From contig JAHEWK010000013.1 in assembly GCA_020740775.1 (NCBI GenBank), forward strand, positions 1,550,001-1,614,000: a DNA stretch of 64,000 nt, written 5' to 3'. The notes under the pieces were generated by a model. That model was not told where the DNA came from, made no database searches, and saw only the letters and a list, made by a program, of their open reading frames with translations. The position numbers were made by a program, and so were the translations under genes. Below are positions 1 to 12,752 of the stretch, one piece after another (within the stretch, counting starts at the first letter, position 1; the number at the start of each line of letters is the position of its first letter). This DNA is from Ilyonectria destructans (Eukaryota; Ascomycota; Sordariomycetes; Hypocreales; Nectriaceae).

Positions 1-695
1 CACTTGTGGGAGGTGTAGCGCTCGCCATTGTGAGTCTCGCCCTGGGTCTCGAGACCCAGAGGGGGAAGCTGGTCGGTACCATCCTCGAGCTGCTGGCGGA
101 TTGCAAAGTACATGATAGAGAGCTTATTGAGGAGAGGCGAGTAGCCCTGCTCCGAGTTGAAGGGGCGCTGCGACAAGCTCAGCTGCATCATGGGGCGGAC
201 CTTGTATCGGTCACCTCGCTTGCGGTCGTGCTTCTTGACAATCTTGAGAAAGCCAGTATAGTTGATGTTGCTGTACTTCTTCAGCTCGCGAACCTCGTTC
301 GTAATGCCGTCGAGCTCGGTCTCGAGGGCGCGCAGGCGAGAGGCGGAGATGTCACCCTTCGGCCGGGGAGGTTCGGCTTGGGCACTGGCCTCAGCATCGT
401 CGGTGGTGGACTCGGGGACGGGTTCGGGGGCGAGCTCCTTGAGCTTCTCGAAGGCAGAGTCGGCGCGGTGCTTTAGGGCATCTACTCGCTCCTCTTGGAA
501 CTTGGCGACCTTGTCAAGCTGGACATTGAAGATTTCGTCGCAGAAGCGCTCCTCGTCATCGGCAGTCCAAGGCTGCTGGGCATCGTCATCGGCCGAGCGG
601 TCCTCGCGGAGCAAGCTCTTGAGCTTGGTGTAGTCGATGTACTTATCCTTCCATTCCGGATAGACGGACTCGCGCAGAGTCCTACCGAAGCGCAT
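1..695 (-). CDS. VTC complex SPX-domain subunit (Vtc2/Vtc3-like), 5' part only
   Basis: The frame reads without interruption from an ATG at 695 to the window edge, giving the first 231 residues; the C-terminal part lies outside. It opens with MRFGRTLRESVYPEWKDKY, a typical SPX start, and carries the conserved lysine-rich segment NYTGFLKIVKKHDRKRG near residue 150-165, followed by FNSEQGYSPLLNKLS. In this family SPX domains bind inositol (pyro)phosphates and regulate the vacuolar transporter chaperone complex, which makes polyphosphate and moves it into the vacuole. The N-terminus (VYPEWK..YIDY) resembles yeast Vtc2/Vtc3 more than Vtc4. The polymerase-like domain and membrane segments cannot be checked here. 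Another SPX protein is possible but less likely. No intron is seen in the visible part. Confidence 0.85.
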   Translation of the reverse strand, partial: MRFGRTLRESVYPEWKDKYIDYTKLKSLLREDRSADDDAQQPWTADDEERFCDEIFNVQLDKVAKFQEERVDALKHRADSAFEKLKELAPEPVPESTTDDAEASAQAEPPRPKGDISASRLRALETELDGITNEVRELKKYSNINYTGFLKIVKKHDRKRGDRYKVRPMMQLSLSQRPFNSEQGYSPLLNKLSIMYFAIRQQLEDGTDQLPPLGLETQGETHNGERYTSHK

Positions 696-2420
696 GGTCG
701 ATGGGGATGCGTCTCGTTATTGTTGGGAATTGGGAATCGGCAATTGGGGCGAGATGCGAGGTGACGAAGGGTGTGGGTGGTTGAGGTGGTGTTGTTATGG
801 TTGAGGCGCAGAATCACGAGGTCGGATCGAGTGACACAATGATGATGCCGACGCGGAGCAAAAGCGACGACAGCGGGAGAGAGGGAGAAAAGAGGAATTG
901 GGACAGATTCCGAAGGGAGAAGAATTAGCCCACGATGCAAAAAGTATTTGCTTAAACGTCGGTCCCGCAGTCGCAGGTGCAGTTAGACGGGTCGCTGGAT
1001 TCTCGACGAGATGAGAGACAAAGGGTAGGAAACAGAGCGGGTGGCCGAGGACAGTGGAGTTGGTAGTGGACTGTGGGTCGGCGACAGTGGAGAGCACGGA
1101 GCACGGGTGGGTGTCGCCCACCTGAAGCACAGTTTTCAGAGCACTCACCCTCCAACCAGCCACTGACTTTCGCAGCCAGAGCTCCCCGTCACTGGGCGCC
1201 AGTGACCTACAGCAGCGCCATCGGCCCCGCTTGGCTGCGCTGAAGCTCGAGCTTAGCCTTTCGTGATGTAATTAGGCGAGCTCAGGCAGTGCGACTTTCA
1301 CTCCCAACTCCCGTCGCACAGTATTCTCGCGTCGTATCACCATGTTGCGCAGCTCTCCCGGCAGCTGCAGTCCCTGCTACAGTACGTATCAGCAGTACCT
1401 CCGTCTACCAGTAGGAACGAGGGATTGATCAAAAGAGGGTCCAGATTTCCAGGCCGTGACCGAGCCATTGTCCTATCAGAGACAAGTTTGCCGCACGTGC
1501 GTTCCAGGCCGCGTCCGAGTGGGCTACTGACGCAGCGGGTAGGCATGTAACCCGATTCCTCAAGATCCTGGAAGATCCCAGTTCTGTGTTACTGTGCGTT
1601 GCTGTGCGTTGCTGTGAGCTACTGTAAGCTACTGTGCGCACCCCAAGATTGCATCCCTGCGAATGACTTGGCGCACGTGAGGCCACTGCACGTTCTCGCG
1701 GGCCGCAGGCCATCCAGACTACGCATTTGGCCGGCTTCAACTAACCGAGAAAACGGAGCAGCTTTGATCTCGGTCAGCTCTCTCGACCTAGACAATCCAA
1801 TCCACCGCTGTATAATCACCCGAATCTAATCCCAATTCATCCCAGCTTCCCTGCACTGGCCCACACCCCTCCCTCCAGTCAGACGCGAGGAGTGACGTTG
1901 GTCAAGGGCACGTGAGCAGTCTCATATCTCTGATCTCAATTGATGTGTGTTGAAGGGGCCAGGCTCTCCAGCTTAGTGGTTCAACCACATGCCTGGATTT
2001 CCATCTCGGTCCTCCACTGCCAAGAGGGCACACGACATGTCTCAATCCCCTGTCCAGCTGACAGACATGCACGTCTCGGAATGAAGACGGAATGAATGCC
2101 TTAGCCGATCAGCCTCCCTACCACCGCCTTATTAATTGAGACCTCCCCAAGGAATGGCACTGGCGCACACACGATCATCGACCCAGGCATCTGGTCGTGT
2201 ACCACTGAAACAAATATCCTCTTCTTCTCTTTGCAGATATATTCAATCCGAGTCCGAGGGTTTCAATTCATCAGCTTATTGATTCAATAGCAAGATACAA
2301 GGGTCTTTTCCATGTTCACATGCTCTCTTTCAATTCTAGCACCTCTCTAACCCCGCTAATCCCGCCAATCCCGTTCCCAAATGTAGGCCCGAGTAAGACT
2401 GTGGCGTACATCAAGACATT

Positions 2421-2454
2421 TCAGATGAGTATTGCTATTCGCACACAGATACAA
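2421..2454 (+). repeat. Dispersed repeat copy (TTGCTATTCGCACAC family)
   Basis: This 34-nt stretch matches 47161-47194 at most positions, sharing GAGTATTGCT and TTCGCACACA, 45 kb apart in the same orientation. The core TTGCTATTCGCACAC also occurs at 47256-47270. The match is too long to be expected by chance in 64 kb and suggests a scattered non-coding repeat or a mobile-element remnant. Confidence 0.6.
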
Positions 2455-2524
2455 GTCCCTTTGGCTAAACCTCAGGGCAAACCAATATACCTAGCATGTG
2501 CATTGGAACTCTTAGACCTCACTT

Positions 2525-2605
2525 AGGCTTATATTTATTAATAAATTTACCTTGATAAAATAAAATACAATAAAATACAATACAATAAAATAAAACATTA
2601 TTAGG
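2525..2605. repeat. AT-rich simple-sequence block
   Basis: This stretch is almost pure A and T, with repeated ATAAAATACA/ATAAAATAAA units, in otherwise mixed-composition DNA. It lies in the gap downstream of GLT1. It could be a microsatellite or a mutated element remnant; the sequence alone does not decide. Confidence 0.7.
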
Positions 2606-3002
2606 GTCAAAGCTCGTCGGCCACAAGATTTTGGGCCAATCGGGATTTTAAAACCCCTCAGACTCAAGGGATAACCGGTGGGTATGCGAAAAGGTGGAGG
2701 GTTGTAAAATTGTGTACAAGGGAAATGCTTCCAATTGGAACCCACTGACTCTAGACCTCAACTTGTAACAGTCACTCATCATGGGCACTCAATGTTTGAA
2801 AAAATCAATGCCTAACCTATCGAAGCCCAAACATCTACAAATTGGTATAGCAAACAACCCAGAAACAATCCGCACCTCCCTTTTGCGCAAACCCGGAATC
2901 CCCCATAATCAGGGTATCTTCATAGGCTCCTTTGCTCCCATTTACCTGCCTGCGAAGAGAGAGAAGAGAAATCATCACTATCAAAACACCTCGCAATCTA
3001 TT

Positions 3003-6000
3003 TTAGGCCTTGACCTGGCTGAAAATCTCCTGCGCAGTGCGCTTGATGATACCACCGGTAACGGGCAGGCTAGTGCACTGCTCCAGGTACAGATCGATCT
3101 CGCGGGCAGACTGGCGACCCTCGTTGATACCCCTGAATTAATGTTAGTTGTTAATCTTAAAATAGAAAATTGATAACTTACCAGACAATAAGGGATTGGC
3201 CACGGCGAGCATCGCCAGCAGCAAACACACCATCGATGTTGGTGCTGTACTTGCCAGCAGGAGTCTTGACGTTCTTGCGAGCATCCTTCTCAATGTCGTC
3301 TCCGAGAACGCGAGCCTCGGGGCCGAGGAAACCCATGGCAAGCAGGACAAGATCGGCAGGGAAGAACTGCTGCGAGCCCTCCACCTTCTTCATGTCCCAA
3401 CCACCGCTAGGAGACTTGGTCCACTCCACGCGGATGGTGTTGATGCCCTTGACCTTGCCCGTGCCGTCGTCGGCAAACTCCTCAGACATGATGCAGTACT
3501 CACGGGGGTCCTTGCCGGTGTGCTGACGAACCTCGGTGTGTCCGTAGTCCACGCGGTAGATGCGAGGCCACTGAGGCCAGGGGTTGTCACGGCCACGCTC
3601 AGGCGGGGGCTGAGGAAGCAACTCGAAGTTGGTGACGGACTTGGCACCGTGACGGAGCGAGGTTCCGATGCAATCATTACCGGTATCACCACCACCAATG
3701 ACAACGACGTGCTTGTCCTTGGCAGAGAGGTAAGTGTTGTCGGCAAGCTCAGAGTCCAGCAGAGACTTGGTGTTCTTGTGCAGGAACTCCATGGCGTAGT
3801 GGATACCTTCGAGCTCACGGCCCTTGATGGGAAGGTCGCGGGCAACGGTGGCACCAGTGGCGATAACGACGGCATTGTACTCAGCCCGGAGGTCGTTGAG
3901 CGAGGGGTTACCCTCCTCGCCAACAGCAACACCGGTCTTGAAGTTGATGCCCTCGGCGGCCATAAAGTCGGTACGGCGCTTGACAATGCGCTTGTCGAGC
4001 TTCATGTTGGGGATACCGTACATCAGCAGACCACCAAGACGGTCGGCACGCTCGTAGAGGGTCACGTTGTGTCCGGCACGGTTGAGCTGGTCAGCGCAAG
4101 CCAGACCAGCGGGACCGGAACCAATGATGGCGACGGTCTTGCCAGTGCGAACCTTGGGAGGTTGAGGAACCATCCATCCCATCTCGAAGCCACGGTCGAT
4201 GATGGCACACTCGATCGACTTGATACCGACGGGGTCCTCGTTGATGCCCAGGACGCAAGCACCCTCGCAAGGAGCGGGGCACACACGGCCAGTGAACTCG
4301 GGGAAGTTGTTGGTCATGAGCAGACGGTTGAGGGCATCCTTCCACTGGCCTTGGAACACCAGCTCGTTCCACTTGGGAATGATATTGGAGATGGGGCATC
4401 CGGTCTCGGACTGGCAGAAGGGAACACCGCAGTCCATGCAGCGAGCAGCCTGGTACTTGAGCTCGTCCTCTTCAAGGCGAGAGCTAAGCTCTGCCCAGTC
4501 CTTAAGACGGGTGGTGACAGGTCGGTACTTTTCAGCACGGCGCTTGTACTTCATGAAGCCCTTGGTCTTGTCGAGCACCAGAGCACGCTTCTTCTCGGCA
4601 GCGTTGTCACCAACAGCCTCCTCCAGGTCCAGGAGCTTGGCAGCCTTCTCGGGCTTCTTGGTGTGGACACCGGACACGGCGGGGAGGTTGTACTCGGCTC
4701 GCTTGGCCTCAGCAGCCTTGGCTGCCTCCTCCTCCAGGACGCGCTTGTAGTCGACAGGCAGAACCTTGACGAAGCGAGGCAGAGCCCGGTTGAAGTCAAC
4801 CAGGATGCGAGCCGCACGCTCGGATCCAGTGTAGTGGTGGTGGTCCTCGATGAGGCCGCGGAGGAAGGCGATCTCGGTGGGATCCTCGACGGCACTAGCC
4901 TCAACCATCTCGGTGTTGAGCTTGCCGTGGAAGTCCTGGTTAACATCCAGGACATAGGCGATACCACCAGACATACCAGCCGCAAAGTTGCGGCCAGTGT
5001 TGCCGAGAATGAGAACTCGGCCACCAGTCATGTACTCGCAGCAGTGGTCACCGACACCCTCAACAACAGCGATGGCTCCGGAGTTTCGGACAGCGAAACG
5101 CTCGGCGGCAACACCGCGGAAGAAGCAGCTACCGGTGGTAGCACCGTACAAGCAGACGTTTCCGATCAGGACGTTCTCCTCGGCCTTGAAGACGGCATTG
5201 CGGGGAGGGTAGATGATCAAACGACCACCAGACAGGCCCTTGCCGACGTAATCGTTGGCATCACCCTCGAGCTCCAGGGTAACACCAGGAGCCAGGAAAG
5301 CACCGAATGACTGACCAGCGGAACCCTTGATGTTGACGTGGACGGTGTCCAAGGGGAGACCAGCCTCGCCATATCGCTTCGAGATGTGGTACGAGAGGGA
5401 AGTACCCATAGCTCGGTCAGTGTTGACAATGTCACACTCGATTCTCGAGGGGAGACCCTTATCGAGAGTCAACTCCGCCTCGGAGATCAACTTGTTGTCG
5501 AGTCGGACGTAGAGCTTGTGGTCCTGCTTGCGGACATTGAAGGTGGCGACACCGGGTCGGAGCTTGTGAGCCGGGGTCAGGAGGAGAGACAGGTCAATGT
5601 TGGCAGTCTTGTTGGTTCGCAGGTCGTCGCGCATACGGAGGACCTCGACGTGACCGACCATTTCGTTGATGGTGCGGAAACCAAGCTGGGCCATGATGGC
5701 TCGGAGCTCGTTGGCCACGTAGTAGAAGAAGTTGATGACATGCTCGGGGGTACCGGTAAACTTCTTGCGCAGCTCAGGGTCCTGGGTAGCAATACCAACA
5801 GGGCAAGTGTTCACTAGTAATTTGATTAGCATTCTTGTTAGTAAATAGGTTCTGAAAACTCACAGTGGCACTTGCGCATAAAGACGCAGCCCATGGCGAT
5901 GAGAGGAGCGGTGGCAAAGCCCCATTCCTCAGCACCAAGCAGACAGGCAATGGCAACATCACGACCAGTCTTGAGCTGACCGTCAGTCTGCACAACAACA

Positions 6001-9000
6001 CGGCCACGGAGGTCGTTGAGAACCAGAGTCTGGTGGGTCTCGGCCAGACCCAGCTCCCAAGGGAGACCGGCGTACTTGATACCAGTCCACCGCGAGGCAC
6101 CGGTACCACCATCGTGACCAGAGATCAGGATGTGGTCGGCCTTGGCCTTGGCGACACCAGAGGCGACGATACCGACACCGACCTCAGACACGAGCTTGAC
6201 GGAGACTCGGGATCGAGGGCTCGAGCACTTCAGATCGTAGATCAGCTGCTTGAGATCCTCAATGGAGTAAATGTCGTGGTGGGGAGGAGGCGAGATCAGG
6301 CCGACACCGGGAGTGGAGTGACGGGTTCGGGCAATCGACTTGGACACCTTGTGGCCGGGAAGCTCACCACCCTCACCGGGCTTGGCACCCTGGGCCATCT
6401 TGATCTGAAGCTCATCAGAATCGGCGAGGTAGGCAGAAGTGACACCGAATCGGCCAGAGGCAACCTGCTTGATGGCCGAACGCATGGTGTCGCCGTTGGG
6501 CAGGCGCTCAGATCGCTCAGGATCCTCACCACCCTCACCAGTGTTGGACTTGCCGCCAAGTCGGTTCATGGCAACAGCCAGGGTAGAGTGAGACTCCATG
6601 GAGATGGAACCGTAGGACATGGCACCGGTACAGAATCGGCGAACGATGTCAGTCCAGGGCTCGACCTGGTCAATGGGCACAGGTGTGCAGTCGTCAAACT
6701 TAAAGTCCAGGAGACCACGGAGGGTGCAGGACTTGATCTGCTCGTACTCAGATCGCGAGTAAGCCTCGTAGGACTTGTCGTTCTTGGTGCGAACGGCATC
6801 CTGGATGTTGGCAATGGAGGTGGGGTCGTTGACGTGAGGCTCGCCGCCGTCACGCCAGTGGTACTCGCCAGACTCGGGAAGGCCAGAGACGCCAACAGTG
6901 TATCGCGAGGGGAAACCACGCTCGTGGAATCGGAAGCCCTCCTCGGCAATGAGCTCAAAGGTAATACCCTGGATACGCGAAGCAGTGCCCCTGAAGCATC
7001 GCTCAACAACGGTCTCGTCGAGACCAAGAGCCTCGAAGATCTGAGCACCCTTGTAAGAGGCAAGGGTAGAGATACCCATCTTGCTCATGACCTTCAGAAT
7101 ACCGCCGTCGCAAGAGTGCTTGTAGTTGCGGATGAGGGCATCGTCGGTGAGCTTCTTCTTGATGAGACCTTCACGGTTCAACTTGAGGATGCACTCCATA
7201 GCGAGGTAGGGGTTGACAGCATCAGCACCATATCCGAGGAGCACACACATGTGGTGCACTTCACGGGCCTCGGCAGTCTCGACGACGAGAGCAGCCATAG
7301 ATCGCCACTTGTTGCTGACGAGATGGTGGTGGACCATACCGGAAGCCAAGACAGCAGAAACGGGGATGCGGTCGGCGCTGGTGTTTCGGTCGGAGAGCAC
7401 AATGATACGATCATGAGCCTCGATGGCAGCAGTGGCCTCATTGCAGATGTAGTCGAGGTGGTTCAGATAACCCTGGACACCCTCGGACTTGGGGAAGGTC
7501 AAGTCAATAGTCTTGACAGTCCACTTGGAGTACGTCTCGGGCAAGGTCTTGATAGCATTGAACTCTTGGATGGACAGGATGGGGCTGGGCAGCAAGAGAC
7601 GGCCGCACTGGGAGGGATGCATCTCAAGCAAGTTGCCCTGGGGACCAACATAACACTCCAGCGACATGACGATGGACTCTCGGATGGGGTCGATGGGGGG
7701 GTTAGTAACCTGGGCGAAGAGCTGTCGGAAGTAATCATAGAGGAGGCGAGGGGCTTGGGTCAGGCAGGCCAGAGGGCCATCGTTACCCATGGAACCCAGA
7801 GCCTCCTTCTCGTCAGCAGCCATGGGAGCAAGCAGCAAACTAACCTGCTCATGGGTGTAGCCAAAGGAGAGCAGGAGGGGATCAGACTGGAGGGTCTTGT
7901 CATCCAACTTGGGCGCCAGGTCCTTGGACTGCTCGGCAATCTCGAGGACCTTCGGCAGGGTAATCAATTCACTATCAAGCCAAGCACGGAAGTCTTGTCG
8001 GCTCGCGACGGCTTCCTTCAGCTCCTTGTCGTCGATGATGCGACCGGCCTGAGTATCGACCAAGAGCATTCGGCCGGGCTGCAGACGGCCCTTTTGGATA
8101 ACGGACTCGGGCTCAACGGGGATGGTTCCGACTTCAGAGGCACAGATGATGCGGTCATCGTCCATGACGTAGAATCGGCAAGGTCGGAGACCGTTTCGGT
8201 CCAGGTTGGCACCACAGTAACGACCATCGGCAAAGGTGAAGAGCGCGGGACCGTCCCAGGGCTCCATCTGACAAGCGGCCCATTCGTAGAATGCGGCCTT
8301 CTTAGGGTCCATGTCCTGGTTACCCTGCCACGCCTCGGGGACCATCAGCATGACGGCCTCGGGGAGGGAAAGAACACCGTTGATGGTCAGAAGCTCAAGG
8401 ACATTGTCAAAGGCAGCGGAATCAGAACCGCCTTCCTCAACAATGGGGTACATGAGCTCCAGCTCATCCTTGAAGATGTCAGACTGCATGACACCCTCGC
8501 GAGCGCGCATCCAGTTCTTGTTTCCACGCAGGGTATTGATTTCACCGTTGTGGGCAGCCCATCGCAGGGGCTGAGCACGGTCCCAGGAGGGGAAGGTGTT
8601 GGTCGAAAACCGAGAGTGGACGAGGGCAAAGTGAGCCTCGTAGTCGGCGTTGACCAGATCGTGGTAGTAGGAGTAAACCTGAACGGGGGCCAGCTGACCC
8701 TTGTAAACAATGTTCTTGTTAGACAGGGAGCAGATGTAGAACCAGTTGTGCAGACCGATGCTCTGGGTAGCACGCTTCCGCAGAATGTACAACTGTCGCT
8801 CGAATTGGCGGTCGTCAAACTTCTCCGGGTCGGTCTCTTCAGGAGCAACGCCAGTGCCATAGGCAGAGACGAGGACAACGAAGGGCTGGAGGATGATGGG
8901 CTCGCGCGACTTGGCAGCAGGTCCAAGAAGGGTCGAGTCGACGGGGGGCCGCCGCCATCCCAAAACTCGGAGGCCCAACGAGTCGGCAACATCTTCCAGC

Positions 9001-9543
9001 TGCCTCTTGGACTCGTCAAGAGTCTCCTCGTCGGGCTTGAAGAACAAGTTTCCAACAGCGTACTGGCCTAGAGGGGGCAACTTAATGTCCTCCTCCTTTT
9101 CAAAGTTCTTGATAAAGAACCGGTGGGGGATAGATGTCATGACACCGGCACCGTCACCATCTCGAGCATCCGAACCCACGGCACCGCGATGGGTCATGTT
9201 GCACAGAAGGTTTCGAGCTGCAATTGGTCAACTTTTGCTCATGCACAGGCAAACGGACGAATGAGACTTACCATCGCTGACAATCTTGTGGCTAGCCTTG
9301 CCCTTGATGTGGCTGTCGTTGTGTCAACCCAATGCAACTTGCCGTTTATCCGAGATTCACTTACCACGCAAAACCGACACCACAGGCATCCTTCTCGAGG
9401 GAAGGGTCATACAGACCCTGCTTCACCGGCAGCGCACCGGCCCAAGAGTCATTGTTCTCAGTCTGATACTCGAATGGGCTGTAGGTCTGTTGCTCAGCGT
9501 CGATATGGGTCTGTCGGTCGTCGAATTCCTCGGTTAGGCCCAT
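3003..9543 (-). CDS. glt1: Glutamate synthase [NADH], fused alpha and beta halves
   Basis: Five exons: 9543-9365, 9312-9272, 9217-5864, 5813-3182 and 3132-3003; phases agree and give 2111 aa, the usual length for fungal NADH-GOGAT. It makes two glutamates from glutamine and 2-oxoglutarate using NADH. A propeptide of about 53 residues precedes Cys54 ([10 protein letters not shown]), the class II amidotransferase nucleophile. The FMN/synthase core follows, with the 3Fe-4S cysteines C1184, C1190 and C1195; the third intron falls at codon 1192, between the second and third. The C-terminal quarter is the beta half, with iron-sulfur motifs CMDCGVPFC and CPAPCEGAC and dinucleotide folds [18 protein letters not shown] and [16 protein letters not shown]-type sites lie about 310 bp upstream. 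Splice sites are canonical (GTAAGT/GTGAGT, CAG/TAG). Identity is very secure; exon 2 (41 nt) is the least certain exon. Confidence 0.96.
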
Positions 9544-9850
9544 GCTAGGCGACCGGGTTGAGGTGGGGTTGGTGGGGGTTGGTGGGGGTCGGAGGATCGC
9601 GGGGCACCTCGTGAGAGCAGCGAGGGCCACTCTTTAGCGGAGATCTGAGCGGAGGAGCGGATTAGCCTGGCACGGAGCCTCAAAGTGCATAAACATGGCC
9701 AAGGCAGTAAAAAGAGACGACAGCGCATTAATCGGGACGGGAGACCGTAGGGGAAATTGCAACCGCGCCGTGAGGGAACCAGGTGCAGCGAGGGGGTCGT
9801 GTCATCGATCAATGTCTGCCGGCATCGGGCCCATGGAGTGGCGCGCTCCA

Positions 9851-9873
9851 GATAAGAGAAAATCCGGCGATAG
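9851..9873. promoter_or_regulatory. Candidate GATA-factor sites upstream of GLT1
   Basis: GATAAG at 9851-9856 and GATAG at 9869-9873 lie 13 nt apart, about 310 bp upstream of the GLT1 start codon. Fungal nitrogen regulators of the AreA/NIT2 family bind closely spaced GATA sites, and GLT1 is a nitrogen-assimilation gene, so the placement is sensible. The motif is short and common, so this is only a candidate. Confidence 0.3.
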
Positions 9874-12329
9874 TGACCATCCCCACGATGGACAAGGCCC
9901 CCGCCAGGCCGCGGCTCACCCCTCCAAATGACTCTTGTGCGTTTCTGAATCAATGGCAAGCCAATCTTGGCGGCGCGGGCCTCGGTCGTCCAACGAGTTC
10001 CGTGTCCCTGATTTCGCAGCCTCTCGTCCGGAACGCGCCAAATGCAGGAAAGGTTCGCGCAGCCGCGATGGCCAAGCTTCCACAGCTTTCTCCTTTGGGC
10101 CTATGGCCCACAGTGTGGTCCCTTGAGTCTGGGTAGCCCTTCTCTGCAGCGCACAGCGTGGGACACTGGGGCGACAGCCAATAATGGCCCGCACAATGGC
10201 AACCAGACCATGCGGCTAAGACATGGACCACCCAAAGACGCCGGGGGGGACGTCACCTCGGGGATACCACACATGGAGAAGAGCGCCACGCGCGCCTGGA
10301 AGCCGCAGACTGGACGGGCGGTTGCTGTATTTGGATGTTTGGAACGTGCTGGGGTTGGTTGTCCGCGGAAACATGTGATGTCGTGGTTCCGACGCCAGTA
10401 AAGCTCCTCAGCGGCAGCGACGGATGTCTGTGGTCTGCCTTTGCCGGCTGTTGATAATGCGAGTCTCGGCTGATCGAATCGAGGCGGTCCATGGGCGGGA
10501 AGCAGGATAGAGGCAGGGGAGCGTGGGACGGATAGTAGCGAGGATGGGGAACAGAAGCATCAAGCGCACACGTCTTTCGACTTACCAGGAAGAAGCTTGG
10601 TCCTCTGTCGAGAGCAATGGGTATCAAAGACCACTGTCTCGCAGTGGCGTGGTAGGCAGTTTTTTAGATGGGAGAAGAGAGCGCGGGAGAGGACAGGGCG
10701 GGAAGAAGAAGAGGGCGAGAGAGGAAGAAGGAGGAGGGGGAGGGCAACCTCTCATGCTTTTATGGAATGGAGGGATCTCCAGGCGTTGCCAGCTGGCGTA
10801 GCCAACTCCGTCCGTCGGCAGCAGCTAAAAGGTACCCAACCTACTTTACTCGAGTCGCCTCACGGTTACGGCTGGAGCACGGCTGCGGCAGCGCCAACTC
10901 AGTGTGATTCACTTGCTCTTGGGTGGGCTGGGTCGAGTCAACGGAACTAGGTCTAGGTCCGGACGGCGGAGCGACGACTCGGAGCCAAGCCCAACGACGA
11001 AAATGGGCGACCGAGAGAGAGAAAAAAACCAATGGAGTGGCTACGGCCTACGGGGGTTTGAAAAAAATTACCAGGGGGCAGGGTACGAGGCAGAAGGAGG
11101 GGGAGGGGGCAAAGAGGGCTTCCGGCTAAGGGCTCCTCAGTGACGAGGGACGAGGGACGAGGAAGCGATGGTGGTGAAAGTGAAGACGGCCACGGCGAGA
11201 CTGGCGCAGGGAAGCGTCAAGGTGCAGTGAAGTGGGGGGCGATGATGATGGGGCGCTCGAGTGGGGAGTCGAGGGGCCGACGAGGGGCCCAGGCTCTGGA
11301 GGCGAACGCTGGGCTAGGATGGGGAAGCGCAGAGAGCTCTCAAGAGCTGCTGCGTTAGCAACTAAGCACCACCAGCGAAACCACCACCAGAGCCGTCCCG
11401 TCCATCCTGCTGTGCTTCAAGGCGCCTCGGACCCCTGTTCCCATCCATCCAGGGCTCCAGGGCTCCAGGGCTGCGTTAGCGCATGGGGAGACCCCCCAAA
11501 GGGCACGCCACGCCTTCGCTGGGGGACGCCCCTCGAGCTTGACGACCCGCCCAGACGAACTCCTCCTACGTCTCCGGCGTGCCGCCAGGCCCAAGTGGGC
11601 GCACACCCACCCTGCCGTGGCCCGATTTACCTTGTTGGCCCCCGTTGGTGGCCCTCGATGATCCGTAAAAGCCCCAAGAGCACATGCCAGAAAAACACCG
11701 CAGGCAAATGAGGTCGAGGGCATTTGCACGACGCTCCCGTCATTGACATGCCATGCCGCGTCCGGGGCCACCCACCGACGAGACAACCATGAGCCATGAC
11801 AGCCATGACAACCAGGGCCACATCCCTCGTCTCCCCGTCCTCCCCTTCGGCAACCCTCCGGGGCCCCAGGTGCCGCCCATTGCATCGGGCTTTTCTTCCA
11901 CCTGCCTGCTGCCGATGCGCGGAGTCCGGAACGACGTCCGAATCCAGCATCCAAACAACATGATGCCTCTGCCGCCCCCTTATTGGGGTTCGTCCATGTC
12001 CTTGTCCTTGCCCATGCCCTGGTTCGATGTGCTTGTTTCTAGCTGTGGATTTTACCATGTCCATTGTGTGGCAATCACTTTTTTTCTTCTAAAATCGCCC
12101 GTCTCCGAGACGTGGTAGCCTGCGCTGACGTCGGCGTGGCCTAGGGTCTAGGCTTAGGGATAGCGGCATGGGCACTAAGTTACACCATGGACAAACATGG
12201 GCTGGGTTGGGTGTCTCCATCCCGCCATCCCGCCACCCCTCCAACCCTCCACGCCGTGCCTCGTCTCCTCCATAGGCCATCCCGTCTAGCCTTCCAAGCT
12301 ACGGCCTGTGCCCCTCCATCCTCCCATTC

Positions 12330-12356
12330 ATCCATTCATCCATCCATCCATCCATC
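12330..12356. repeat. (ATCC)n microsatellite
   Basis: A run of ATCC/ATTC tetranucleotides lies in a non-coding stretch. No function is implied. Confidence 0.8.
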
Positions 12357-12544
12357 TAGGTCGGCATGTCGGACTAGAGGATCTTGCTTTCCGGCAAATT
12401 CTCTGCAGCAGGTTAAACCGAAATGCCCATATTCATGCCCCGTAGTTGGTTGAGGTGGGCTGGCGTTGTGAATGGGGGACAAGATGGAGGTAGTCTCCGG
12501 AGGTGATGGGCAACCCCTCATTCCGATCTACTCTCCGCAGGCGC

Positions 12545-12752
12545 GATCTGCCTACGACGTAAGTTACGTACGAAGTAGCCAGGTAAAACGACAGCATGCG
12601 ATCCGCCACGGCGTAATTTACGTACGATGTAGCTAACACGACAACTTGCAATACGTCGACGGAGATAGTTTACGTACCATGTCGCAGCTTCCAATATCCC
12701 ACTGCATAATTTACGTACGGAGTAGGTAACAAGACAGCTTGCAACTCGTCCG
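12545..12752. repeat. Degenerate quasi-tandem repeat with TTACGTAC core (4 units)
   Basis: Four related units share a TTACGTAC(G/C) core at 12564, 12618, 12670 and 12711, so spacing is 54, 52 and 41 nt. Units 1, 2 and 4 also share an AGTAG/TGTAG box and an ACGACAGC/AAGACAGCTTGCAA box after the core; unit 3 is the most diverged. The core is itself near-palindromic. This looks like a decayed minisatellite or an array of binding sites. No gene overlaps it. Confidence 0.75.

Larger units (their letters stand above)
696..3002. other. Intergenic region between the VTC gene and the GLT1 3' end
   Basis: About 2.3 kb with no convincing gene on either strand. It holds a short quasi-repeat of TGTGCGTTGCTGTGAGCTAC type near 1586-1632, a copy of a dispersed repeat at 2421-2454, and an AT-rich simple-sequence block at about 2525-2605. 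Open frames here are short and start without ATG or have no recognisable composition. Confidence 0.6.

Noticed and set aside
3196..9071. Very long plus-strand open frames (704 and 1068 codons) opposite GLT1
   Set aside because: They are antisense shadows of GLT1. Its biased codon use avoids codons whose complement is a stop. The frames have no ATG-led domain structure, and GLT1 on the minus strand is unmistakable.
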